Below, piece after piece: positions 1 through 8,134 of a DNA stretch of 64,000 nt. The notes beneath the pieces are model-generated. The model did not search any database, had not been told where the DNA came from, and saw only the letters and a program-made list of their open reading frames with translations. The translations under genes and the position numbers were made by a program. How positions within the stretch are numbered: position 1 is the first letter of the stretch; the number at the start of each line of letters is the position of its first letter. Source of the DNA: Acidobacteria subdivision 2 bacterium RH1 MAG20 (GTDB taxonomy: Bacteria; Acidobacteriota; Terriglobia; Terriglobales; Acidobacteriaceae); contig NFUO01000702.1 of assembly GCA_002197545.1 (NCBI GenBank), forward strand, positions 62,001 to 126,000, given 5' to 3'.

Positions 1-1553
1 GCGCGAACATTGCCAATCTCCTGCTGGCCCGCTCAACCGCCCGGGCCAAAGAGTTCGCCGTCCGCCAGGCACTTGGCGCAAGACGTTCACGCCTGGTCAG
101 GCAGTTATTAACAGAGAGCCTCGTCCTCGCCCTCATCGGCGGCACGCTCGGCATCGTATTCGCAACCGGCGCGAACCATCTCCTGCTCCGCATGGTCTCC
201 GGCGGACAGGAGACTGTGCCACTCGATATCTCAATCAACACGCATCTGCTCTTGTTCACCCTGGCCATCACCGTCGCGACCGCCCTGCTCTTCGGAACCA
301 TCCCTGCATTCCGTGCAACAAAACTCCAACTGACGGAGTCCCTCAAGGACAGTCGCGGCTCAGCGAGCGGCGCCACAAAGAGTCCCCTCGCCAGAGCTCT
401 GGTCGTCTCGCAGGTCGCGCTCTCCCTCGTCCTTATGGTGGGTGCCGGACTCTTTCTTCGCAGCCTCATGAACCTGATGAACGTGGATACAGGATTCAAT
501 AAAGAGAACGTCCTCCGCCTCCAGACCGACGCCAGCTCTATCGGATACAAAAGCAAAGATCCTCGCCTTGCCGCGTTGTATCAACAAATCGAAGAGCGCA
601 TCAGCGCCCTTCCCGGTGTCCGCGCCGCCAGCAACTCCCTCTTCACCTACAACGAAGGCAGCTGGAACGGTACCGTCGATGTGCACGGCATGCCCATCGA
701 CAGAGAATCCAACATCAAGCACAACATCATCGGCAACGGTTACTTCGCAACCATGCAGATCCCGCTCGTCGCAGGCCGCACCTTCGGCCCGCAGGACACC
801 GCCACCTCACAAAAGGTCGCGGTCATCAGCGAAAGCATGGCGCGCAAGATGTTTCCCTCCGGCAGCTCTCCCATCGGCCATACCTACGGCACGGACGGCG
901 CCAGCCACGATAACGACATCACCGTCATCGGCGTAGTGAAGGACGTTAAGTTTGAGAGCCTGCAGGAGACTCCCGTGATGATCGACTACTTCCCCAACTC
1001 ACAGCATCCGGGATACCTGAATTCTCTTGCAGTGCGCTATACCGGAAGCTTCGACGCGGTATTGCCCGCGGTCCGGCAGGCGATCCACCAGGTAAACCCC
1101 AACCTGCCAATCTCCAATGTAACCACCCTGGATGAGCAGGTAGGCCGGTCGATCACAAATCAACGATTAGTCGCGCAACTCTCAACCTTCTTCGGACTCC
1201 TCGCCGTCTTTCTCTCCTGCATCGGCATCTACGGCCTCATGTCCTATGTCGTTACTCGACGCACCAACGAGATCGGCATCCGCATGGCCCTCGGGGCAGA
1301 GCGTTCACAGGTTCGATGGCTGGTCATGCGCGAGATTCTTCTATTGGTCGCAATCGGAGTAGCAATCGGCGTTCCCGCGGTTCTTGCTGGCAGCAAGCTG
1401 ATCTCAAACATGCTTTTCGGCTTGAAGGGGGCCGATCCAGCCACCCTGTTTGCAGCCGTCGGACTCTTGCTTCTCGTCGCCGCAATCGCTGGCTACGTGC
1501 CCTCGCAACGCGCATCGCGTATCGAACCGATGGTAGCTCTCCGCTACGAATAA
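1..1553 (+). CDS. MacB/FtsX-type ABC transporter permease, 5' truncated by window edge
   Basis: The reading frame is open from base 3, so the start lies upstream of the window; the first visible methionine codon is at 192. The visible part begins with the conserved segment that follows the first FtsX core domain (ANIANLLLARSTARAKEFAVR). It continues with two membrane helices, a periplasmic MacB-like core domain (about residues 120-300 of the visible part), and a final FtsX domain with three helices and the motif TRRTNEIGIRMALGA. This is the C-terminal two thirds of the roughly 800-residue duplicated permeases that are abundant in Acidobacteriota. The family couples ATP hydrolysis by a separate subunit to export or mechanotransmission across the envelope. 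The substrate is unknown and no ATPase is visible next to it. The gene ends 49 bp before the next start, with no terminator between them. Confidence 0.9.
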   Translation, partial: ANIANLLLARSTARAKEFAVRQALGARRSRLVRQLLTESLVLALIGGTLGIVFATGANHLLLRMVSGGQETVPLDISINTHLLLFTLAITVATALLFGTIPAFRATKLQLTESLKDSRGSASGATKSPLARALVVSQVALSLVLMVGAGLFLRSLMNLMNVDTGFNKENVLRLQTDASSIGYKSKDPRLAALYQQIEERISALPGVRAASNSLFTYNEGSWNGTVDVHGMPIDRESNIKHNIIGNGYFATMQIPLVAGRTFGPQDTATSQKVAVISESMARKMFPSGSSPIGHTYGTDGASHDNDITVIGVVKDVKFESLQETPVMIDYFPNSQHPGYLNSLAVRYTGSFDAVLPAVRQAIHQVNPNLPISNVTTLDEQVGRSITNQRLVAQLSTFFGLLAVFLSCIGIYGLMSYVVTRRTNEIGIRMALGAERSQVRWLVMREILLLVAIGVAIGVPAVLAGSKLISNMLFGLKGADPATLFAAVGLLLLVAAIAGYVPSQRASRIEPMVALRYE

Positions 1554-1565
1554 ATCTTAGCGTCA

Positions 1566-1602
1566 TTGTCATCTGTACCAATACTGTGGTACAGTTAACT
1601 TC
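1566..1602 (+). promoter_or_regulatory. Palindromic operator overlapping the promoter of the GntR-ABC operon
   Basis: A perfect inverted repeat, CTGTACCA-N6-TGGTACAG, lies at 1573-1594. It overlaps a plausible sigma-70 promoter, TTGTCA at 1566-1571 and TACAGT at 1590-1595 with 18 bp between. The GTG start of the regulator is at 1603, so a transcript from this promoter would have almost no leader. YtrA-type GntR proteins usually bind dyads of this TGTAC/GTACA type and repress their own operon. Autoregulation is therefore the likely role; it is inferred from position and symmetry. Confidence 0.65.
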
Positions 1603-1998
1603 GTGATCTTCCGACTGAACACATCTTCTGGCCAGCCCCTCTACCTGCAGCTCATGGAGCAGGTCCGTCACGCCGTTGAAACCGGCGTTCTACAGGACGG
1701 CGACCAGATGCCCGGCATCCGCACGCTGGCCGAAGAACTCGTCGTCAGCCATAACACCGTCGCCAAGGCATACACCGAACTCCAGCATGAGGGGCTTCTC
1801 GAACTGCGGCATGGTGCTGGTGCATACATCAGCGCGAAACAGCGGCACAAAACACGTACCGGCCAGGTACTCCAGGCACAAACGAAAGTTGCAGAGGTTG
1901 TCGAAGAGCTCCACGAAGAAGGATTCAGCGGAGAAGAGATACGCCGCCTCTTTGAGGCGCAGATTTTGCAGGTCTATCAAATTGCGAGGAAACGATGA
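1603..1998 (+). CDS. GntR family transcriptional regulator, YtrA subfamily
   Basis: This 131-residue protein starts with GTG. Residues 8-75 form a winged helix-turn-helix of GntR type, with the motif GDQMPGIRTLAEELVVSHNT and the wing LLELRHGAGAYI. The C-terminal part is short and helical (about 85-131). The lack of a large effector domain is the hallmark of the YtrA subfamily, which usually represses an adjacent ABC transporter. The stop overlaps the next start in an ATGA arrangement, so the two genes are translationally coupled. The dyad just upstream is the probable operator. The effector is unknown; cell-envelope stress or peptide antibiotics are typical for the subfamily. Confidence 0.9.
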   Translation: MIFRLNTSSGQPLYLQLMEQVRHAVETGVLQDGDQMPGIRTLAEELVVSHNTVAKAYTELQHEGLLELRHGAGAYISAKQRHKTRTGQVLQAQTKVAEVVEELHEEGFSGEEIRRLFEAQILQVYQIARKR

Positions 1999-2927
1999 GC
2001 CTGGAACGAATCATTCAAACCGAAGAACTGACGAAACACTATGGCCCTTTCAAGGCCGTGCAGGAACTAAGTTGCCGTGTCCGCCGAGAACGAATTACCG
2101 GTTTTCTCGGACGTAATGGCGCGGGCAAAAGCTCTACCATCAAGATGCTGCTGGGAATGATCAAGCCCACCTCAGGCTCCGGCACTGTACTCGGCCACCA
2201 CATCGATAACCCCAAAGAGTCGCTCGAAATCCGCAAACGTATTGCCTACGTCGGCGAAGACAAGGACCTCTACGGCTATATGACTGTCGAACAGTTGATC
2301 TGGTTCACCCGGTCGTTCTACGCAGACTGGCGGCCAGAGATTGAAAAGAAGCTGCTAAAGGAATATCGCCTCCCACTAAATCGCAAGGTGAAGGCCCTCT
2401 CCAAAGGGATGCGGACCAAACTGGCCCTTCTACTTGCGCTTTCGCGTCGTCCGGCACTGCTCATCCTCGACGAACCTACCGAGGGGCTGGACCCGATCTC
2501 GATTGAAGAGCTGCTGCAGACCCTGGTGGGCGCTCCCCTCGAAGGGACTACCGTCTTCTTCTCCTCACACCAGCTCTCCGAGGTCGAGCGCATCGCTGAC
2601 GACATCCTGATGATCGATAAGGGAAGATCGGTTCTCGACATGCCGCTCGACCAGATCCGCGAAAACTATCGCCGCATCACACTCGGTTTCGCGGACAAGC
2701 CACCCGCGCTCCCATCGAACTTAGACGGCATCGAACGAACCAGCATAAACGGCCGCCAGATCACCATCCTCGCCAGCCGCAATGCCGATGCCATCGCCCA
2801 ACTCGGCCGTGAGCGCAACGCTGTCGATATCGACGTCTCTCCCATCAGCCTCCGCGAGATCTTCATCACGACCGTCCAGGAGCAGAATCACCTCGACCAG
2901 CAGGAGCACCGCGATGTACTGGTATAA
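1995..2927 (+). CDS. ABC transporter ATP-binding protein, YtrB/CcmA type
   Basis: This is a 310-residue nucleotide-binding subunit. Walker A is GRNGAGKS (residues 39-46), the signature motif is LSKGM (135-139) and Walker B with its catalytic glutamate is LLILDEP (155-161), followed by a D-loop and the switch SSHQLSEVERIADD. The C-terminal 90 residues form the accessory domain common in drug and antibiotic exporters. It would energise the two membrane subunits encoded immediately downstream. The start overlaps the regulator stop by 4 bp and the stop overlaps the next start by 14 bp, so this is a tight operon. The substrate cannot be told from sequence. Confidence 0.93.
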   Translation: MSLERIIQTEELTKHYGPFKAVQELSCRVRRERITGFLGRNGAGKSSTIKMLLGMIKPTSGSGTVLGHHIDNPKESLEIRKRIAYVGEDKDLYGYMTVEQLIWFTRSFYADWRPEIEKKLLKEYRLPLNRKVKALSKGMRTKLALLLALSRRPALLILDEPTEGLDPISIEELLQTLVGAPLEGTTVFFSSHQLSEVERIADDILMIDKGRSVLDMPLDQIRENYRRITLGFADKPPALPSNLDGIERTSINGRQITILASRNADAIAQLGRERNAVDIDVSPISLREIFITTVQEQNHLDQQEHRDVLV

Positions 2928-3651
2928 GTCCTGGTGCGAGACCCGCACCGTCATTCTCCTCGGCATCGCCGCCATCGCAGTCGCCTGCGTCTTCATCGTC
3001 TTCAATCAGCAGACCATGCGCGACCACGCCAGTGCACCCATGACCTACATCGCCTTTGTCTGGAAAGCCGTCTACGACAGCTTCGGCCGCGATCTCTTTC
3101 TCATCCTCTGCATCATGCTGGGCAGCGGCGGCCTCTTGCAGGAGAAGGTCCACGGAACCACCGGCTTCACCCTCACCCTTCCCGTCAGCCGCCACAACAT
3201 TCTCTTCACCCGCGCATTCATCGGATACTGTGGCGTCCTCGCCATAGCTCTCACCCCGGCCATCGTCCTTCCAATCGGCTCCCGCTTGATCGGCCAATAC
3301 TATCCCGCAACCCAGGCACTCGGTTTCAGTCTTCTCTGGGCCTGTTGCGGAGCAATCTTCTACGGCTATACCTTCCTTCTCGCTCACCTCATGGAAGGCG
3401 AATACTCCGCCATGCTCGTGGCTGTACCCACGCTTATGGCATATGGCTTTCTCATGGCCATCCCTTGGCTCGCGCACTTTCCCATGCTCAACATCTTCAG
3501 CATCATCAACGGCGAAGACATGCCATTCTTCAACGAGCATTCGTACCTGCTCGTCGGCCCCATGCCCTGGCTCGCGCTCATTGTCATGCTGTTCATCGCT
3601 TCAGTCTTCGTCTTCTTTGCGGTGCGCCGCATGGAGCCGATGGATTTTTAA
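2914..3651 (+). CDS. ABC-2 type membrane subunit, first of two tandem paralogues
   Basis: I place the start at ATG 2914 (MYWYKSWCETRTVILLG). It lies inside the end of the ATPase gene and begins the same way as the next gene product, although the frame is open further upstream. The product is 245 residues with about six hydrophobic helices and the segment EKVHGTTGFTLTLPVSR, typical of ABC-2 permeases between helices 2 and 3. It is probably one half of the channel driven by the upstream ATPase. Similarity to the following protein (MLWYKVWRES, then KQNTLGFTLALPISR) points to tandem duplication, giving a heterodimeric pore. Confidence 0.85.
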   Translation: MYWYKSWCETRTVILLGIAAIAVACVFIVFNQQTMRDHASAPMTYIAFVWKAVYDSFGRDLFLILCIMLGSGGLLQEKVHGTTGFTLTLPVSRHNILFTRAFIGYCGVLAIALTPAIVLPIGSRLIGQYYPATQALGFSLLWACCGAIFYGYTFLLAHLMEGEYSAMLVAVPTLMAYGFLMAIPWLAHFPMLNIFSIINGEDMPFFNEHSYLLVGPMPWLALIVMLFIASVFVFFAVRRMEPMDF

Positions 3652-3668
3652 AATCGCAGGAGAGATTC

Positions 3669-4415
3669 ATGCTCTGGTATAAAGTCTGGCGCGAAAGCAG
3701 CGTCCGTTTCCTCATCTCCGCTACCGCCATCGCCGGCATCTGTCTGGTTCGTGTTCTCTTCGAGCACAGGTTCTTCCCCGGCGTCGCTCACGAAGCTCCC
3801 GGCGTTCACAACTACATCCAGTACCTCTACTGGACGATCTTCGCTGGCGCCGGACGCGGCTTTCTACAACTCTCCTGCCTCCTGCTCGGCCTCGGCGGCC
3901 TCCAGCGCGATCGCAAGCAGAACACTCTCGGCTTCACCCTCGCGCTTCCCATCAGCCGTCCTCGCCTCGTCGTAACCCGCGCCCTCGTCGGCTTCGTGCA
4001 GGTCTTCGCCCTGTCACTGTTTCCGCCATTCCTCGTCTGGGCCGCCTCGCCGCTCGTGCATCAATCCATGCCGCTTTCCTACGGCCTTGGCTTCGTCCCC
4101 TTCTGGACCATCGGTGGCCTATTCACCTTCGGCGTCACCTTTCTCTGCTCGGTCATCTTCACCAGCGAGTACACCGCGCTCGCCGTCGGTTACCTGTCCT
4201 ACATCTTCTATCTCGCCGCCTGCCGTCATCCCCGGCTCAGCCCCTACTCACTCCACGCAGCAGATTTCATGAGCGGACGCCTCGGCAACGCCATTGACCC
4301 CCATACCCTGCTCTGGACAGGCGCAATTCCACTTGCCCTCATCGCCGGCTTCGCTCTGGCGGCGATCACTCTCATCGCAGCTAGCACCTTCATCACCACC
4401 CGACAAGACCTCTAA
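3669..4415 (+). CDS. ABC-2 type membrane subunit, second tandem paralogue
   Basis: ATG 3669 follows a good ribosome binding site (CAGGAGA at 3657-3663); the open frame upstream of it is an overlap with the previous gene and is not coding. The protein has 248 residues with about six membrane helices and is a paralogue of the preceding subunit, with the same N-terminal YK-W pattern and the same LGFTLALPISRPR segment. It is the last gene of the regulator-ATPase-permease-permease operon. There is no obvious terminator directly after the stop at 4415; a dispersed repeat follows 50 bp later. Confidence 0.85.
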   Translation: MLWYKVWRESSVRFLISATAIAGICLVRVLFEHRFFPGVAHEAPGVHNYIQYLYWTIFAGAGRGFLQLSCLLLGLGGLQRDRKQNTLGFTLALPISRPRLVVTRALVGFVQVFALSLFPPFLVWAASPLVHQSMPLSYGLGFVPFWTIGGLFTFGVTFLCSVIFTSEYTALAVGYLSYIFYLAACRHPRLSPYSLHAADFMSGRLGNAIDPHTLLWTGAIPLALIAGFALAAITLIAASTFITTRQDL

Positions 4416-4465
4416 CCATACCAGTTTTTCGCATTAAGCATGCAATTTCTTGCCCCAACGCAACC

Positions 4466-4525
4466 ACGTCATCTCGACCGAAGGCGGCGCTTTTGCCGCC
4501 GCAGTGGAGAGACCCCTGTATTTCG
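4466..4525 (+). repeat. Dispersed palindromic repeat, copy 1
   Basis: This copy runs from ACGTCATCTCGACC to CCTGTATTTCG and carries an internal hairpin GGCGGC-GCTTTT-GCCGCC. The same ends and architecture recur about fifteen times in the window. The rest of this 401-bp gap (4526-4700) is AT-richer and holds nothing I can identify. Confidence 0.85.
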
Positions 4526-4700
4526 TTCTTGTTTCTAATCCGCATTTCCCCTCACCAATCCGCGGGCGAATCGGTGTAGGTTTCCCTAGCCCCGCCCCAA
4601 CAAAATCCTGTCAAGCCCCAATCTCATCTAACTCAAACAAAACAAATTAACATACAGATTGCCGACTAGTTTCACTCCATCCGCTACACTAGAATTAGTA

Positions 4701-4735
4701 GATAAAAAAGAAGGCCCAGCGACAACGCTGGGCCT
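4701..4735 (-). terminator. Rho-independent terminator of the Rieske oxygenase gene
   Basis: A perfect 10-bp stem AGGCCCAGCG-ACAA-CGCTGGGCCT spans 4712-4735. Read on the minus strand it is followed directly by a T-rich run (TTCTTTTTTATC). It lies 82 bp past the stop of the minus-strand gene at 4817. Confidence 0.9.
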
Positions 4736-4816
4736 AACTCGTTTAGAAAGAAGACTTTGCCTATAAAGCATCTAAAATGAAGACTTTACACTGAAAGTAC
4801 CAGGGGTACCCCCCGG

Positions 4817-5902
4817 TCAGCTCCGCCAGTGCAGCGTAACCGGCCCATCGAGCGGATGCTCCCCAGTCCCCTTCAAGCGGGCCTGTTTCAGCGCGAAGTA
4901 CCACTTCGCCGGCTTGTCCGCATCGTCGATCAGCATCAGCGCCGGATTGAACCGCAGCCCCTCGGCCTGCTGGATCATCGTCTCTTGATCCTGCCGCACA
5001 AACCGCGCTCCAAAGAACGTAGCAATCGAGGTCACAAAGGGAACGCTATAAAAGACATTCCACGCGGCATAGACATCGATCCTGCAGGTCGAAGCCGTCA
5101 CCGGAGTCACCGTAGTCAAGCTGGAAAACCATTTCTTCCCGCACCGGATCGTCTCATACCGGCGATTCGGCAGCACAAAGTCGATCGTCGTTGTAATCGG
5201 TTCGCCATACACACCCAGCAGCTTATAAGGAGCGCTGTTGCCCGAAGGAGCATGAGCAGACATCCGAAACCCCTGTGGAATCGGTTCAAAGTGCTTCGTC
5301 TTCTCGTGGATGCTCGCCCGGCTGCGCCACCACCACGCCTGATGCACAAACGGCCCATGCGCCGGGTCCATCAATCCGATAATCCCGTGGTCCACATTGC
5401 AGGGCAGGTCGGCCATCAGATGCGCGCTGCGGTACTGCTCGGAAAACTTCGGCAGCTCAGGCACAGGAGGTCGCGAATCTCCTCCGCGTGCTGAACCCGG
5501 CTGCGGAACATAGACCCACGCATAGCCATCGCGTTCCTCACAGGGAAACGCGCCAGCAAAGATCTTCGTCGCATCGAGCGTGTCATGCCCGGTCAGCGAA
5601 GGGATTTCGGCACACTGCCCGCTGCAAGGCTCAAAGCGCCAGCCATGATACTTGCACTGCACCGTCTCGCCGTCGAACCAACCCGCCGAAAGCGGAATCC
5701 CCCGATGCGGACAAAGGTCCCGCATGGCAAACACCTTGCCATCGTTCTTGCGGCCCAGCAGCAGCGGAACTCCGAGGAGCATCGCCGTCTTCGTCCTGCC
5801 CTTGCGCAACTCAGTGGCCCGCAGAGCCGGATACCACTCGCCGAAGATAAGCTCGGTCGGCGGCGGCGCGGCATTCCCAACTTGAACCAGATCACTCATC
5901 AT
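4817..5902 (-). CDS. Rieske non-heme iron oxygenase, alpha-subunit type
   Basis: The 361-residue protein has an N-terminal Rieske [2Fe-2S] domain with ligands Cys64, His66, Cys83 and His86 (LCPHRG and CKYHGW). It is followed by a catalytic domain whose mononuclear iron motif D-x2-H-x4-H is clear in MDPAHGPFVH. This architecture belongs to ring-hydroxylating, demethylating or desaturating oxygenases; the closest style is the pheophorbide oxygenase/vanillate demethylase group. A partner reductase is not encoded nearby, so electrons must come from elsewhere. The gene stands alone with its own strong terminator. Two adjacent methionine codons mark the start at 5902. The substrate is unknown. Confidence 0.9.
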   Translation of the reverse strand: MMSDLVQVGNAAPPPTELIFGEWYPALRATELRKGRTKTAMLLGVPLLLGRKNDGKVFAMRDLCPHRGIPLSAGWFDGETVQCKYHGWRFEPCSGQCAEIPSLTGHDTLDATKIFAGAFPCEERDGYAWVYVPQPGSARGGDSRPPVPELPKFSEQYRSAHLMADLPCNVDHGIIGLMDPAHGPFVHQAWWWRSRASIHEKTKHFEPIPQGFRMSAHAPSGNSAPYKLLGVYGEPITTTIDFVLPNRRYETIRCGKKWFSSLTTVTPVTASTCRIDVYAAWNVFYSVPFVTSIATFFGARFVRQDQETMIQQAEGLRFNPALMLIDDADKPAKWYFALKQARLKGTGEHPLDGPVTLHWRS

Positions 5903-5968
5903 GCAGTCAGCCTGAGTCTACGACAAATCTACGACAAATCAGTTCCCCCCGACCCGCCCTTAGGACAC

Positions 5969-6075
5969 ACGTCATCTCGACCAAACCCTGAGCGAAGTCG
6001 AAGGGGCAGTGGAGAAACTCCCGCCTACGTCATCTCGACCGGAGCGAAGCGGAGTGGAGAGACCCCTGTATTTCG
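5969..6075 (+). repeat. Two tandem copies of the dispersed palindromic repeat
   Basis: Copy 2 (5969-6020) is degenerate, with an inserted CCCTGAGCGAAGTCGAAGG block and an altered right end. Copy 3 (6027-6075) is a compact version with the internal palindrome CCGGAGCGAAGCGG. The pair ends 35 bp before the GTG start of the glycosyltransferase. Its translation creates a spurious in-frame N-terminal extension of that gene. Confidence 0.8.
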
Positions 6076-6110
6076 TCTTTGCCGTGGCCTTTCACAAATA
6101 CACTGGTGAC

Positions 6111-8051
6111 GTGCCTCCGATTCCCGGCAACGCGCCAGCCCTATCCTCTCCACGCCGCAATCGACTCATCCTGCTCGCCCTCTGGTTCTTCTTCTACGCC
6201 AGCTTTACCCTGCTCACGCCGCCGCTTCTCGATGACGCCGACTCCGTCCACTCCGAAGTCGCCCGCGAGATGCTCGTCCGCCATGACTGGATTACCCTCT
6301 ATGCCAACGGCATCCGCTACCTCGAAAAGGCCCCTCTCCTCTACTGGAGCATGGCCACCAGCTTCAAACTCTTCGGAGTCCACACCGCTGCTGCTCGCCT
6401 GCCGCTGGCCTTCACCGTCCTCGCGCTGGCGCTGGCAATCGAAGCCTTCGCCCGACGCGCCTTCCACTCCACCCGAGCCGGTCTCTACGCCGCGCTCATC
6501 CTGCTCTCCAGCTTCGGCATCTTCATCTTCACTCGCATCACGATCCCAGACGTCATGGTCTGCCTCTGGCTCACACTCGCCCTCTTCTGCTACTGGCTCA
6601 CTGAAAGCGATCCAGCCCAGCAATACCGTCCCAATCGGCTCCTGTGCTGGGGATTCGCTGCCTGCTGCGCCCTCAACGTCCTCACCAAAGGACTCATCGG
6701 CATCGTCTTTCCAGTCCTCATCGTCCTCGCGCACCTTCTGCTCACTCGCGGCATCCGCGGAACCCTCATTCGCCTCCGCCAGCTCTATCCAATCTCAAGC
6801 GTCATTGTCTTCCTCGCCATCGCCGCGCCATGGCACATCCTGATCGCCCTCGCCAACCCCGGCCAGGGCAACCCGGGCCACCTCACCTTCATCCACGGCC
6901 ACTGGTCCGTCCCAGGTCCAACGCAAGGCAACGTCCACGGCTGGCTATGGTTCTACTTCGTCAACGAGCAGGTCCTTCGCTACCTCAACCTCCGCGTGCC
7001 GCGTGACTACGATACTGTTCCCCTCGTCCTCTTCTGGGGACTGCTCCTCGTCTGGCTGATGCCGTGGAGCGCCTATCTCTTCAAGGCCATAGCCACCGTC
7101 CCCTGGGTGAAATCCCTGCACCGCCAGTCACTCGATGCCCTGCAAAGTACGCGCCTGCTCCTGGGAATCTGGGCGGCGCTTCCCATGCTCTTCTTCAGCT
7201 TCTCCACCCGGCAGGAATACTACGTCCTGCCCGCGCTGCCAGCCCTCATCCTGCTCATCGCCGCATGGCTGGCAGACGAAGCAGATGAGGCCGAATCCTT
7301 CACCGTGCCGAACCGCCTCGTCGTCGCTGGACAACGCATCTCCGTCCTCCTTCTCATTCTCGGCTCCATTGCCGCCCTCGCCGCCGGGTTCTTCATCCTG
7401 CACTCCCACCCTGTCGGCCCGGATACCGACCTCGCCGCGCTGCTGAAACAGAACCCCGGCGACTATGCGCTCTCCTTCGGTCACTTCCTCGACCTCGATG
7501 CGCGAGCAATGGGGGCCTTCCGCACGCCACTCGCCATCACTGCCATCGCACTTTTTGGCGGAACGCTCGCAAACTGGTTGCTGCGCCGCGACTACAAACC
7601 GCACACCGCCAACCTCTGGCTGGCCGCTGCCACCTTTGCCTTCCTGATGGCCGCTCACATGGGACTGCAAATATTCTCCCCAGTCCTTACCTCATACAAA
7701 CTGGCCACCGCCATCGCGCCAGAGATAAAACCCGACGATCTCATCGTCATCCACGGCGAGTACGAGAGCGCGAGCACTCTGGGCTTCTATCTCCAACACC
7801 CCGCACCCGATACCCAGCCCATCCACATCCTCGACGGCCGCAGCTCCAACCTCTGGTACGGCTCCTTCTTCCCCGACGCTCCACCGATCTTTGAGGACGA
7901 TACCTCCCTCGCTCTCAAGTGGAACGGCGTGCGCCGCATCTTTCTCTGGCAGGACCTCGATCGGCCCGTGCCTACTCTCCCCGGCAAGGCCTTCTTTATC
8001 ACGCAGAGTGGCGGCAAAGAGATTCTTAGTAATCAACCGAATCCGTATTAG
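6111..8051 (+). CDS. ArnT-like (PMT/GT39-83 family) membrane glycosyltransferase
   Basis: The product has about 646 residues from GTG 6111. The open frame reaches back to 6009, but that stretch is dispersed repeat, so I reject the longer form. The protein has about 12 membrane helices. The first periplasmic loop LLDDADSVHSEVAREM carries the acidic catalytic residue of polyprenyl-phosphate-dependent transferases, followed by the family segment RYLEKAPLLYW. The C-terminal third is a soluble periplasmic domain. ArnT moves an aminoarabinose from undecaprenyl phosphate to lipid A; family members in other bacteria glycosylate other lipids or proteins. No arn sugar genes are nearby, so donor and acceptor are open. 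A ribosome binding site is not evident. Confidence 0.85.
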   Translation: MPPIPGNAPALSSPRRNRLILLALWFFFYASFTLLTPPLLDDADSVHSEVAREMLVRHDWITLYANGIRYLEKAPLLYWSMATSFKLFGVHTAAARLPLAFTVLALALAIEAFARRAFHSTRAGLYAALILLSSFGIFIFTRITIPDVMVCLWLTLALFCYWLTESDPAQQYRPNRLLCWGFAACCALNVLTKGLIGIVFPVLIVLAHLLLTRGIRGTLIRLRQLYPISSVIVFLAIAAPWHILIALANPGQGNPGHLTFIHGHWSVPGPTQGNVHGWLWFYFVNEQVLRYLNLRVPRDYDTVPLVLFWGLLLVWLMPWSAYLFKAIATVPWVKSLHRQSLDALQSTRLLLGIWAALPMLFFSFSTRQEYYVLPALPALILLIAAWLADEADEAESFTVPNRLVVAGQRISVLLLILGSIAALAAGFFILHSHPVGPDTDLAALLKQNPGDYALSFGHFLDLDARAMGAFRTPLAITAIALFGGTLANWLLRRDYKPHTANLWLAAATFAFLMAAHMGLQIFSPVLTSYKLATAIAPEIKPDDLIVIHGEYESASTLGFYLQHPAPDTQPIHILDGRSSNLWYGSFFPDAPPIFEDDTSLALKWNGVRRIFLWQDLDRPVPTLPGKAFFITQSGGKEILSNQPNPY

Positions 8052-8134
8052 CCTTTTTAGATTATTAAAACGTACCTCAATGGCTGTATCTTGTTGGAAC
8101 GCAGAACGCATGAACAAGAGGGGATAGTCCTGCA

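Noticed and set aside
2934..3668. Long Arg/His/Pro-rich extension in front of the second ABC-2 subunit
   Set aside because: It overlaps the first permease gene in another frame, has shadow-frame composition, and a good ribosome site with ATG 3669 gives a normal membrane protein.
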